The notes under the pieces were generated by a model that was not told the origin of the DNA, ran no database searches, and saw nothing but the letters and a program-made list of their open reading frames with translations. Positions 17,263 through 25,507 of a stretch of DNA of 64,000 nt are shown here, piece by piece; the first letter of the stretch is position 1; every line of letters begins with the position of its first letter. Source of the DNA: Actinoplanes auranticolor (GTDB lineage: Bacteria; Actinomycetota; Actinomycetes; Mycobacteriales; Micromonosporaceae). The stretch spans positions 355,684 to 419,683 of the forward strand of contig NZ_BOQL01000026.1 in assembly GCF_018332655.1 (NCBI RefSeq), in the 5' to 3' direction. A program made the translations under genes and the position numbers.

Positions 17263-17280
17263 ATAGCCTAGTAAGGCTAT
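17263..17280. promoter_or_regulatory. Inverted repeat upstream of the sulfonate uptake operon
   Basis: ATAGCCT-AGTA-AGGCTAT has perfect 7-bp arms and a 4-base centre, in an AT-rich patch that stands out from its surroundings, 42 bases before the GTG of the permease gene. The location suits an operator over the promoter of the sulfonate operon. A sulfur-responsive regulator is an inference only. Confidence 0.5.
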
Positions 17281-17321
17281 AGGAATAGCAGGCCGCATCC
17301 GCCGTCCCGCAGGAGTCACCC

Positions 17322-18197
17322 GTGAGCACCTCCGTGTCCGTTCCGCCGGCTCCCGCCGGTGCCGATCCGGGCCTGGGTGCGCCCAGCGCCGGCCGTCCCG
17401 CCCCGGCCGCGCGCGGCGGGCGCCGGCGTCGCCTGCTGTTGCGGCTGGTCTCCCTCCTCGTGCTGTACGTGCTCTGGGAGGTCGCGGCCCGGCTGGTGCG
17501 CAACCCGACCTTCATCCCGGCCCCGGCCGCCGTCTGGCATCAGCTGATCGTCACCTCGTCCACCCACGACGGCATCCGCGGCTACAGCGGTCACCTGCTC
17601 GTCGAGCACCTCGGGGTCAGCCTGCGGCGCATCCTCATCGGCTCGGCCATCGGTATCGGCGGCGGCCTGGTGCTCGGCGTCCTGATGGGCACGGTCGGCT
17701 GGTTGCGGGTCGTCGTGGAGCCCGTCGTCACGTTCGTGCGGGCGCTGCCGCCGCTGGCCTACTTCAGCCTGTTCATCATCTGGTTCGGCATCGACGAGAC
17801 GCCCAAGCTGTGGCTGCTGTCCATCGCCGCGCTGCCGCCGGTCGCGGTGGCCACCGCCGCGGCCGTCTACTCGGCGCCGACCGGGCTGGTCGAGGCGGCC
17901 CGGGCGCTGGGGGCCGGACGCTGGCAGACCACCCGGGACGTGGTGCTGCCGAACGCGTTGCCCGAGATCTTCACCGGCGCGCGGCTCGCCGTCGGGGTCG
18001 CGTACTCCTCGGTCGTCGCGGCCGAGACCATCAACGGCGTCCCCGGCATCGGCGGGCTGATCCGCGACGCCCAGCGCTATTCCCAGACCGACGTGGTCGT
18101 GCTCGGTCTGTTCGCCATCGGCCTCTCCGGCCTGCTCATCGACGCCCTGCTGCGGACAGCCGAGGACCGGCTGATCCCGTGGCGCGGCCGTAGTTAA
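17322..18197 (+). CDS. ABC transporter permease, sulfonate/taurine/nitrate type (SsuC/TauC-like)
   Basis: The 291-residue protein has a Pro/Ala-rich cytoplasmic leader, then six membrane segments of the BPD_transp_1 fold. The EAA loop is VEAARALGAGRWQTTRDVVLP near residue 190, and the sequence SAIGIGGGLVLGVLMG and FFPLAYFSL-like PPLAYFSLFIIWFG are typical of SsuC/TauC. GTG start at 17322, with AGGAG 9 bases before. It is the first gene of a four-gene operon with a binding protein, an ATPase and a TauD-type dioxygenase. Confidence 0.9.
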   Translation: MSTSVSVPPAPAGADPGLGAPSAGRPAPAARGGRRRRLLLRLVSLLVLYVLWEVAARLVRNPTFIPAPAAVWHQLIVTSSTHDGIRGYSGHLLVEHLGVSLRRILIGSAIGIGGGLVLGVLMGTVGWLRVVVEPVVTFVRALPPLAYFSLFIIWFGIDETPKLWLLSIAALPPVAVATAAAVYSAPTGLVEAARALGAGRWQTTRDVVLPNALPEIFTGARLAVGVAYSSVVAAETINGVPGIGGLIRDAQRYSQTDVVVLGLFAIGLSGLLIDALLRTAEDRLIPWRGRS

Positions 18198-18206
18198 GGA
18201 ACCCCC

Positions 18207-19235
18207 GTGAAGAAACTCCTCTCCGTTCTCGCCGCCGCTCTGCTGCTCGCGACGGCCGCCTGCGGCGACGGCGCCGCCAGCGGTGGTGCCGGGTCGGCGG
18301 ACAAGACCATCCGGCTCGCGTACCAGGCGTTCCCGAGCGGGGACCTGATCGTGAAGAACCAGGGGCTGCTGGAGAAGGCGCTGCCGGACTACAAGATCAC
18401 CTGGACCAAGTTCGACTCCGGCGCCGGCATCAACACCGCGTTCCTGGGCCGCAGCATCGACATCGCCGCGATCGGCTCGAGCCCGGTGGCCCGCGGGCTG
18501 TCCGCACCGCTGAACATCCCGTACCAGGTCGCGTTCGTGCTCGACGTGGCCGGTGACAACGAGGCGCTGGTGGCCCGCAACGGCAGCGGGGTCACCGACG
18601 TGGCCGGCCTGCGCGGCAGGAAGGTGGCCACGCCGTTCGCCTCCACCGCGCACTACAGCCTGCTCGCCGCGCTGAACAAGGCCGGCGTCAAGGAGTCCGA
18701 GGTGACCATCGTGGACCTCGAGCCGCAGGACATCCTGGCCGCCTGGACCCGGGGGGACCTGGACGCCGCGTACTCGTGGCTGCCGTCGCTGGACGAGCTG
18801 AAGAAGAACGGCAAGGTCCTGATCAGCAGCAAGGAGCTGGCCACCGCCGGCAAGCCCACCCTGGACCTGGGCGTGGTCAGCACCGCGTTCATCCAGGCGC
18901 ACCCGGAGGCGGTCGACGCCTGGCGCAAGGTCGAGGCGCAGGCCCTCGAGGTCATCGCCGACGACCCGGCTGCGGCGGCCGAGGCGGTCGGCCAGGAGCT
19001 GAACCTCAGCCCCGCCGACGCCCAGAAGCGGCTCAGCCAGGGCGTCTTCCTCAAGCCCGCGGACCTCGCCTCGCCGGAGTGGCTGGGCACCGAGGCGCAG
19101 GTCGGCAAGCTCGCCGAGAACCTGGTCAGCGCCTCGGAGTTCCTCAAGAGCCAGCAGAAGATCGACGCCGTTCCCGATCTGGCCACCGTGCAGAAGTCCG
19201 TCTACGTCAAGGGACTGCCCGATGTCCTCAGCTGA
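18207..19235 (+). CDS. Sulfonate ABC transporter substrate-binding lipoprotein (SsuA/TauA-like)
   Basis: The 342-residue protein has a lipoprotein signal peptide with the lipobox ATAAC, Cys19 being the lipidated residue. The mature part is a NMT1/SsuA-like periplasmic-binding fold: KTIRLAYQAFPSGDLIVKNQ, FLGRSIDIAAIGSSPVARGL and VATPFASTAHYSLLAAL. The last two lines are characteristic of aliphatic-sulfonate and taurine binding proteins. Nine bases separate it from the permease gene, and its end overlaps the ATPase start by 14 bases. Confidence 0.92.
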   Translation: MKKLLSVLAAALLLATAACGDGAASGGAGSADKTIRLAYQAFPSGDLIVKNQGLLEKALPDYKITWTKFDSGAGINTAFLGRSIDIAAIGSSPVARGLSAPLNIPYQVAFVLDVAGDNEALVARNGSGVTDVAGLRGRKVATPFASTAHYSLLAALNKAGVKESEVTIVDLEPQDILAAWTRGDLDAAYSWLPSLDELKKNGKVLISSKELATAGKPTLDLGVVSTAFIQAHPEAVDAWRKVEAQALEVIADDPAAAAEAVGQELNLSPADAQKRLSQGVFLKPADLASPEWLGTEAQVGKLAENLVSASEFLKSQQKIDAVPDLATVQKSVYVKGLPDVLS

Positions 19236-20001
19236 GGCCGCCGTCGAGCTCGACGGCGTCCAGCACTCCTACGGTGACGTCACGGCGGTCGGACCGGTCA
19301 GCCTGACCGTGCCGGCCGGGGAGTTCCTGGTGCTGGTCGGCGCGTCCGGCTGCGGCAAGAGCACACTGCTGCGGCTGATCGCCGGTTTCGAGCAGCCGAC
19401 CCTCGGCACGGTCCGCACCGGCGGGACGGCACCCGTGCCGGGCCGCGGTGCGGGCCTGGTCTTCCAGCAGCCGCGGCTGTTCCCGTGGAAGACCGTCGGC
19501 GGCAACGTCGAGCTGGCCCTGCGCTACGCCGGCATCGCCGACCGCGGCGCCCGGGTGACCGAGCTGCTGGCCGGCGTCGGGCTGCACGACGTGGCGCACC
19601 GGCGGACCTGGCAGATCTCCGGCGGCCAGCAGCAGCGGGTCGCCATCGCCCGGGCGCTGGCCGTGCCGAACCCGTTGCTGCTGCTCGACGAGCCGTTCGC
19701 CGCGCTGGACGCGCTGACCCGCGAGCGGCTGCAGGAGGACCTGCGCCGGGTCAGCGCCGACACCGGCCGGACGTGCGTCTTCGTCACCCACAGCGTCGAC
19801 GAGGCGGTGTTCCTGGGCAGCCGGGTCGTGGTGCTCAGCGCCCGGCCCGGCCGGATCGCCCTGGACCTGCCCATCGACCTGCCCCGCACCGGCATCGCGC
19901 CGGACGAGCTGCGCGGGCTGCCCGCGTACGCCGCCCTGCGCTCGGAGATCGGTCACGCCGTCCGCGCGGCGGCGACCGTACGAGAAGGAGTTTCCCCATG
20001 A
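19222..20001 (+). CDS. ABC transporter ATP-binding protein, sulfonate/taurine type (SsuB/TauB-like)
   Basis: The 259-residue ATPase shows Walker A GASGCGKST, a Q-loop LVFQQPRLFPWKTV, signature ISGGQQQRVAIARAL and Walker B LLLLDEPFAALDALTR, then the switch His in VFVTHSVDEAV. The LFPWKTV and DEPFAALDA patterns are those of the nitrate/sulfonate/taurine family. It overlaps both neighbours (14 bases with the binding protein, ATGA with the dioxygenase), so the four products are made together. Confidence 0.93.
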   Translation: MSSAEAAVELDGVQHSYGDVTAVGPVSLTVPAGEFLVLVGASGCGKSTLLRLIAGFEQPTLGTVRTGGTAPVPGRGAGLVFQQPRLFPWKTVGGNVELALRYAGIADRGARVTELLAGVGLHDVAHRRTWQISGGQQQRVAIARALAVPNPLLLLDEPFAALDALTRERLQEDLRRVSADTGRTCVFVTHSVDEAVFLGSRVVVLSARPGRIALDLPIDLPRTGIAPDELRGLPAYAALRSEIGHAVRAAATVREGVSP

Positions 20002-20861
20002 CCGCTGTCGCAGTTCAGCTCGACCTCGAGGCGCTCGGCCCGCACTTCGGGTCGGTGGTGCGCGGGGTGGACCTGGGCGCCGCGAGCGACGAGCAGCTCG
20101 TCGCCGTCCGGGCCGCCCTGGTGGAGCGCAAGGTGCTGTTCTTCCGCGACCAGCGCCTGGACGACGACGGCCAGGTCCGGCTGGGCCGGCGGATCGGTGA
20201 GCTCACCGCGTCGCACCCGGTGGTCGGCGGGGTCGACGCCGCGCACCCCGAGGTGTACGCGCTGGACAGCACCGACAACGGTTTCGCCGACGTGTGGCAC
20301 ACCGATGTGACGTTCATGCGCCGCCCACCGCTGGGCTCGATCCTGCGGGCCGTCACGCTGCCGCCCAGTGGTGGCGACACCAACTGGGCGGACTCGCAGC
20401 TGGCCTACGACTCGCTCAGCCCGGCGGTTAAGGACCTGGTGGACGGGCTGACCGCGGCGCACGACGGCACCCGCGAGTTCGGTTACTACCTGGCCCAGCG
20501 CCGCGGTGGCCAGGGCAACGAGTGGGACGGCGAGGTCGTCACCCGGCTCGACCCGGTGGAGCATCCGGTGATCCGGGTGCACCCGGAGACCGGTCGCAAG
20601 GGCATCTTCGTCAACCCGGGCTTCACCTCGCACATCACCGGGGTGTCGGAGTTCGAGAGCCGGGCCATCCTCGACCTGCTCTACGCCCACCTGACCAAGC
20701 CGGAGCACATCGTGCGGCACCGCTGGCGGGCCGGCGACGTGGCGATGTGGGACAACCGCAGCACGGCCCACTACGCCAACCGCGACTACGGCACCGACCG
20801 GCGGGTCATGCACCGGATCACCCTGCGCGGCGACGTGCCGGTGGGTCCCGGCCGGAGCTGA
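19998..20861 (+). CDS. tauD: TauD/TfdA-family Fe(II)/2-oxoglutarate dioxygenase
   Basis: This 287-residue enzyme has the metal-binding triad His101 and Asp103 in WHTDVTF and distal His272 in VMHRITLRG, with the Arg that holds 2-oxoglutarate downstream (RITLRG). VLFFRDQ and WDNRSTAHYANRDY are typical of the family. Family members release sulfite from taurine, alkylsulfonates or sulfate esters, or attack phenoxyacetates. The preceding sulfonate-type transporter argues for a sulfur-scavenging role, taurine being one option only. ATG 19998 overlaps the ATPase stop. Confidence 0.9.
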   Translation: MTAVAVQLDLEALGPHFGSVVRGVDLGAASDEQLVAVRAALVERKVLFFRDQRLDDDGQVRLGRRIGELTASHPVVGGVDAAHPEVYALDSTDNGFADVWHTDVTFMRRPPLGSILRAVTLPPSGGDTNWADSQLAYDSLSPAVKDLVDGLTAAHDGTREFGYYLAQRRGGQGNEWDGEVVTRLDPVEHPVIRVHPETGRKGIFVNPGFTSHITGVSEFESRAILDLLYAHLTKPEHIVRHRWRAGDVAMWDNRSTAHYANRDYGTDRRVMHRITLRGDVPVGPGRS

Positions 20862-20881
20862 GCAGGTGGCACGATGGCCGG

Positions 20882-21223
20882 ATGACTCTGGACCTGTTCG
20901 CGGGCGTCCCGGTCCGTGACTTCACCGCCGCGGCGGCCTGGTACGAGCAGCTCCTCGGGGAGCCGCCGTCGTTCCTGCCGAACGACACCGAGGCGGTCTG
21001 GGAGCTTGCCGAGCACCGTTTCCTGTACATCGAGGTGCTCCCGGCCCGGGCGGGGCACGCCCTGCAGACGGTCTTCGTCAGCGATTTCGACGTCCGTCTG
21101 GCCGCGATCGCCGAGCGCGGCCTGACCCCGGCCCACAGCGAGACCTACGGCAACGGCGTGCGCAAGGCGATCTTCCGGGATCCGGACGGCAACGAGATCG
21201 GCTTCGGCGGCGCCCCGCTCTGA
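20882..21223 (+). CDS. VOC (glyoxalase/bleomycin-resistance fold) family protein
   Basis: This 113-residue protein begins MTLDLFAGVPVRDFTAAAAW and ends with KAIFRDPDGNEIGF, the two hallmark VOC segments; YEQLLGE and HRFLYIEV are the intervening strands. Glu in EIGF and Glu in YIEV are candidate metal ligands. No partner is obvious; it begins 20 bases after the tauD-like gene and may be read from the same message. Confidence 0.88.
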   Translation: MTLDLFAGVPVRDFTAAAAWYEQLLGEPPSFLPNDTEAVWELAEHRFLYIEVLPARAGHALQTVFVSDFDVRLAAIAERGLTPAHSETYGNGVRKAIFRDPDGNEIGFGGAPL

Positions 21224-21225
21224 GG

Positions 21226-22128
21226 TCACCGCGGCTGCGACGCGGCCGCGGTGACCGGGGCCCGGCGGGGACGGCGCAGGCGGTTCTCCGCGTACGCCAT
21301 GCCGGCCAGCACGATGACCCCGCCGGCCACCGTGGTGAGGGTGATCCGCTCGCCCAGCGTGATCGCTCCGACGACGACCGCCGCGATCGGCACGAGGTAG
21401 TTGACCGCGGACGCCGTGGTCGCGCCCGCCTCCCCGATGAGCTGGAAGTACAGCACGTACGCCAGCCCGGTGCTCAGGACGCCGAGCAGCACGATGCTCA
21501 CCGTCACCCGCGGCGTCAGCGTCACCGCACCCCACTGCAGGAACGGGCTGACCGCCGCCTGCAGCACCACGGCCATGGACAGCTGGCCGGCGGCGAGGGA
21601 CATCGGCGGGAGGTGCCGCGGTGACAGGTACTTGCGGACGTAGACGAAGCCGGCGGCGTAGCTCACCGCCGCGCCGAAGCACGCCAGCTCCCCGCCGGCC
21701 GCGCCGAGCCCCGTGCGCCACGGCGCGATGACCACGACCAGGCCGGCGAAGCCCACCAGCAGCCCGACCAGTTTGCGCGCGGTGGCGCGTTCCTCGGCCA
21801 GCGCGAAGGCCGCGACCGAGAGGGTGAGCAGCGGCGTCGCGCCGACCAGGACCCCGGCGATACCGGCGCCCGCGGTGCGCTCGCCGTAGGAGAGCAGCAG
21901 GAAGGGGATGACGTTGCCGAACAGGGCGGCGGCGGCCAGGTGACCCCAGACGGCGGCGCCGCGCGGCAGTCCCATCCGGCGGACCGCCACGATGCTCAGT
22001 AGCACCGCCGCGCCCAGCACCAGCCGGGCCAGCACGAGCTGTGCGGGGGAGAGACCCGCCAGGGCCTCCTTGATGAACGTGAAGCTGCTGCCCCAGAGCA
22101 GGGCCAGAACCACGAAGCGAATCTTCAT
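21226..22128 (-). CDS. EamA/DMT-family transporter
   Basis: The 300-residue protein has ten hydrophobic segments in two EamA repeats: VVLALLWGSSFTFIKEAL (N-terminal signature), GNVIPFLLLSYGERTAGAG, then the second repeat with STGLAYVLYFQLIGEAGA and NYLVPIAAVVVGAITLGE. It lies 59 bases downstream of a LysR gene on the same strand and is presumably its target. It is related to the truncated transporter at the window start. ATG at 22126-22128. Confidence 0.92.
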   Translation of the reverse strand: MKIRFVVLALLWGSSFTFIKEALAGLSPAQLVLARLVLGAAVLLSIVAVRRMGLPRGAAVWGHLAAAALFGNVIPFLLLSYGERTAGAGIAGVLVGATPLLTLSVAAFALAEERATARKLVGLLVGFAGLVVVIAPWRTGLGAAGGELACFGAAVSYAAGFVYVRKYLSPRHLPPMSLAAGQLSMAVVLQAAVSPFLQWGAVTLTPRVTVSIVLLGVLSTGLAYVLYFQLIGEAGATTASAVNYLVPIAAVVVGAITLGERITLTTVAGGVIVLAGMAYAENRLRRPRRAPVTAAASQPR

Positions 22129-22187
22129 GGTCCTATCCTCGAAGTGCGGGGGCTCCGGCGTCCACCAGGCGTTTCTAAGCGCTTTTG

Positions 22188-23108
22188 TTAAGCAGAAATG
22201 AAAGATTGCTCCAGCTCGGCGGCGGCCCGGCGGAACGCCTCGACGACCGGACGCAGGTGTGGCGCCTGCACGGCGGCGTGCCGGAGGAACACCGAGACCT
22301 GACGCGCCGGCTGTTGCGCTCGTGGCGCCCGTACGGTCAACCCCGGCGCCTGGTCGGCACCGCACATCCGGGGTGCCAGCGCGACGCCGTGCCCGGCGCG
22401 GACCAGGGCGAACACCGAGACGTAGCTGTCCGCGGTGTGCGCGGTCCGGGGCGTGAAGCCGGCCAGCGCGCACTCGCGCAGGGCGATGTCGCGGCACAGG
22501 CCGGCCGGCGGCACGATCCATTCCTCCTCGGCCAGATCGGCGAGGCACAGGTCGGTGGTGGCCGCCCGCGGATGGCCGGCCGGCAGGATCACGTCGAGCG
22601 GGTCGACCAGCAGCGGCGTACGGGTGAAGCGCGCGTCGTCCGCCCGTACCTCCCCGTCCAGCCCGACCACGACGTCGGTCTCGTCGCGCAGCAGCCGGTC
22701 GAGCGCCTCCTCGGTGTCGGCCTCGCGCACCCGCAGGGTGAGCCGCGGCGCGTCGGTGGCCAGGCGGGCCATCGCCGGCACCGCCAGGGCCGGCACGGCC
22801 GTGGTGAAGCAGTCCACCCGGACCGTCGCGGCCGCCCCGCTCACGTAGGCGTCGAGCTCGGTCTGGGCCAGCTCCAGCTGGGCGAAGAGCCGGTCGGCGT
22901 GGCGCAGCAGCAGCCAGGCGGCGTCGGTGAGCCGTACCCGCCGCCCGTGCGGCTCCAGCAGCGGCGCCCCGACGTCCTTGGCCAGCAGGGCGAGCTGCTG
23001 CGAGACCGCCGACGAGGTCATGTGCAGCGCGGAGCCGACGGCGGTGACGGTGCCCCGGTCGCGCAACTCCCGCAACAGGCGCAGCCGCCGCAGGTCGATC
23101 TGTCCCAT
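22188..23108 (-). CDS. LysR family transcriptional regulator
   Basis: The 306-residue protein has an N-terminal winged HTH (IDLRRLRLLRELRDRGTVTA, then SSAVSQQLALLAKDVG) and a LysR substrate-binding domain from about 90. The HTH-domain start 'MGQIDLRRLRLLRELRDRG' is of the small subgroup that controls exporters. It precedes the EamA transporter gene and is divergent from the MarR gene across 49 bases, where TTATATAA and a TAAGCACTGTTACAG stretch are AT-rich and hold both promoters. Confidence 0.9.
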   Translation of the reverse strand: MGQIDLRRLRLLRELRDRGTVTAVGSALHMTSSAVSQQLALLAKDVGAPLLEPHGRRVRLTDAAWLLLRHADRLFAQLELAQTELDAYVSGAAATVRVDCFTTAVPALAVPAMARLATDAPRLTLRVREADTEEALDRLLRDETDVVVGLDGEVRADDARFTRTPLLVDPLDVILPAGHPRAATTDLCLADLAEEEWIVPPAGLCRDIALRECALAGFTPRTAHTADSYVSVFALVRAGHGVALAPRMCGADQAPGLTVRAPRAQQPARQVSVFLRHAAVQAPHLRPVVEAFRRAAAELEQSFISA

Positions 23109-23157
23109 GCCCGCATCCTAGGCGGAGGATTTATATAAGCACTGTTACAGTTCCCCC

Positions 23158-23643
23158 GTGACTCCTCCCGATCTGCTCGACAGCAGTTACTACGGTCCGC
23201 TGTTCCGCCTGCTCGCCGACATGGACGCCGACATCGCCGGGCTCTACGCCGAGGCCGGCATCGAGGGCGTACGGACCCGTTTCGTCGGGCCGATGATCGA
23301 GCTGGGCCGCGGCGGCCCGCTGTCCATCAAGGAGATCGCCGAACGCCGCAAGGTCAGCCACTCGGCGATGAGCCAGACCGTCGCGGCGATGCGCAAGGCC
23401 GGCCTGGTCGAGCCGGCCGAGGACAGCGACGGACGCAAGCGCCGGGTCCAGCTCACCGCCCGTTCCCGCGAGCTCCTGCCGTTCCTGCAGGCCGAGTGGC
23501 GGGCCACCGAGGCGGCGGTGCTGGCCCTGGACGCCGAGCTGCCGTACCCGATCATGCGGGCGGTGGCCGACCTCCAGGCCGCGCTGCGCACCCGCCCGTT
23601 CGCCCAGCGGCTGCGCGACCAGCTCGCCGGCGAGCAGCCGTGA
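23158..23643 (+). CDS. MarR family transcriptional regulator
   Basis: This 161-residue protein has a MarR winged HTH: GGPLSIKEIAERRKVSHSAM, then TVAAMRKAGLVEPAEDSDGRK, the DSDGRKRR wing being diagnostic. GTG start at 23158. Its stop overlaps the GTG of the following MFS exporter (GTGA), the classic regulator/exporter arrangement, so it most likely represses that exporter and itself. Confidence 0.92.
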   Translation: MTPPDLLDSSYYGPLFRLLADMDADIAGLYAEAGIEGVRTRFVGPMIELGRGGPLSIKEIAERRKVSHSAMSQTVAAMRKAGLVEPAEDSDGRKRRVQLTARSRELLPFLQAEWRATEAAVLALDAELPYPIMRAVADLQAALRTRPFAQRLRDQLAGEQP

Positions 23644-24887
23644 GCGCGCTCGACTCGCTGGTCGACCTGCGCCCGCTGCGCGAGAACCGCACGTTCCGCC
23701 GGCTGTGGCTGGGCACCACCGCCTCCGGCCTCGGCGGCCAGTTCGGCGGTTTCGCCGTCGTCTACTACATCTGGGAACGCACCCACAGCGCCGCCATGGT
23801 CGGCCTGGTCGGCCTGGTCAGCGCGGTCCCGCTGATCGTGCTGGCGCTGGCCGGCAGCGCGTTCACCGACCACGTCGACCGGCGACGGCTGGCGCTGGGC
23901 TGCTCCTACGGCCAGCTGCTGATCAGTGCGGGAATGGCCGGGGTGGCCGCCTCGGACGTGGGCGGCGTACTGCTGATGCTGGTCCTGGCCGGCGCCGCCT
24001 CCGGGCTGGCCGCCCTGGGCGGGCCGGCCAAGCAGACCTTCACCCCGGTGCTGCTCAGCGGGCACCGGTTGGCTGCCGGTCTGGCCCTGAACCACCTGTC
24101 GTTCCAGCTCGCCATGCTGCTCGGCCCGGCGGCGGCCGGCCTGGTCACCGCCCAGTGGGGGACGACCTGGTGCTTCGTCATCGACGCGGTCACCTTCGGC
24201 TTCGCGCTGATCGGCATCGCCGGCCTGCCCCGGGGCGTGCAGGGTGCGACGGGTCGCCCGGGTGCGGCGGCGGTCCGCGACGGCATCGCCTTCACCGTGC
24301 GCACCCCGCAGGTCCGGGGCGCGTTCCTGGCCGACCTGGCCGCCACGCTGCTGGCCATGCCCATCGCGCTGTTCCCGGTGATCAACGAGGAGAGGTTCGG
24401 CGGCCGGCCGGAGATCCTCGGGCTGTTCATCACGGCCGTCGCCGTCGGCGGGGTGCTCGCCTCGGTGCTGTCCGGCCTGGCCACGCGCCGCCGCCACCCC
24501 GGGACGGTGCTGCTGATCTGCGGGGCCGTCTGGGCCGTGGCGCTGGGCCTGGTCGGACTCAGCGGCCACCTGCTCGTGGTGCTCGGCCTGCTGGTGGTGG
24601 CCGGCGGGGCCGACACCTGGGCGGTCGTGTCCCGGGGCACGGTGGTGCAGTCGGTGACGCCGGCCGCGTACCGGGGACGGGTGGCCTCGCTCGAACACAT
24701 CGTCGGCTCGGCCGGCCCGCAGCTCGGCAATCTACGGGCCGGCCTGGTCGCCACGGTGACCTCGGGCGGCGCGTCCCTGGCCATCGGTGGTGTCCTCGGC
24801 GTGGTGGCGACGGGCCTGATCGCGCTGACGACTCCCGCGCTGCGCCGCTTCACCGTCGAGGACCGGGTCACCGAGCCGGCGCCATGA
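23640..24887 (+). CDS. MFS transporter (MFS_3 / EntS-like exporter)
   Basis: The 415-residue protein has about 12 membrane segments. LRENRTFRRLWLGTTASGLG at the N-terminus and the loop DHVDRRRLALGC after TM2 are typical of MFS_3 exporters, and FVIDAVTFGFALIG is the TM6 signature of that group. GTG 23640 overlaps the MarR stop, which decides the start. The substrate is unknown; such pairs usually export drugs or siderophores. Confidence 0.9.
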   Translation: MSALDSLVDLRPLRENRTFRRLWLGTTASGLGGQFGGFAVVYYIWERTHSAAMVGLVGLVSAVPLIVLALAGSAFTDHVDRRRLALGCSYGQLLISAGMAGVAASDVGGVLLMLVLAGAASGLAALGGPAKQTFTPVLLSGHRLAAGLALNHLSFQLAMLLGPAAAGLVTAQWGTTWCFVIDAVTFGFALIGIAGLPRGVQGATGRPGAAAVRDGIAFTVRTPQVRGAFLADLAATLLAMPIALFPVINEERFGGRPEILGLFITAVAVGGVLASVLSGLATRRRHPGTVLLICGAVWAVALGLVGLSGHLLVVLGLLVVAGGADTWAVVSRGTVVQSVTPAAYRGRVASLEHIVGSAGPQLGNLRAGLVATVTSGGASLAIGGVLGVVATGLIALTTPALRRFTVEDRVTEPAP

Positions 24888-24901
24888 CGGGCCCGGTCGC
24901 C

Positions 24902-25507
24902 TCAGTGCTGGCCCGCTTCCGCCGGTGGGCGCCGGGCCGGTCCCGCCACCGCGTAGGCGACGAGCCCGGCCAGCGCGAGCAGCCCGGCCGTGACAGCCGC
25001 AGCCGTGCTCGCCGGCGGCTGGGACTGCCACGTCAGAATCTGGCCGAGGACCGGTTCCGTGCGGGGGTACAGGGCCGCGGCCAGGGTCCAGGCCAGCGGC
25101 AGGAACCAGGCCCGAGCGGTACCCGTCGCGGCGGCGGCCAGCGCGGTCAGCCCGAGCAGCCCGGCCGCGTCGCGCACCACCATCCACCCGGGCCCGAAGT
25201 GGGCGCCGGTCGCGAACGTGACCAGCAGCGGCGCCACGACGACCAGCAAGGCGACCAGCAGGTGGGCGACCCGTCGCCGGGGCCAGCGCAACGCGGCCGT
25301 GCCCTCCAGGGCGTCGTCCGGGCCGCCGAGCGTGGCGGTCAGCGCGACCACCAGCAGCAGGACGGTCAGGGCGACCATCTGGAAGCCCACGTCGCGGGCG
25401 TCGGAGAACAACGACCACAGTGACCACATCAGCACCGCGAGGCTGCCGGCTGCGGCCAGCGCCATCGGGGCCCGCCGGGAACGCAGATAGAGCGTCAGCC
25501 ACCTCAT
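24902..25507 (-). CDS. ABC-associated integral membrane protein
   Basis: The 201-residue protein has about six hydrophobic segments (first near residues 16-32) and little else. It is translationally coupled (ATGA) to the larger membrane gene upstream and closes the operon that starts with an ECF sigma factor, so it is probably the second membrane subunit of the ABC exporter. No named family recognised. Confidence 0.75.
   Translation of the reverse strand: MRWLTLYLRSRRAPMALAAAGSLAVLMWSLWSLFSDARDVGFQMVALTVLLLVVALTATLGGPDDALEGTAALRWPRRRVAHLLVALLVVVAPLLVTFATGAHFGPGWMVVRDAAGLLGLTALAAAATGTARAWFLPLAWTLAAALYPRTEPVLGQILTWQSQPPASTAAAVTAGLLALAGLVAYAVAGPARRPPAEAGQH

Noticed and set aside
22171..22197. 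TTTCT...AGAAA arms between LysR and EamA genes as an operator
   Set aside because: The arms are only 5 bases long and overlap the LysR stop codon; too weak to call.
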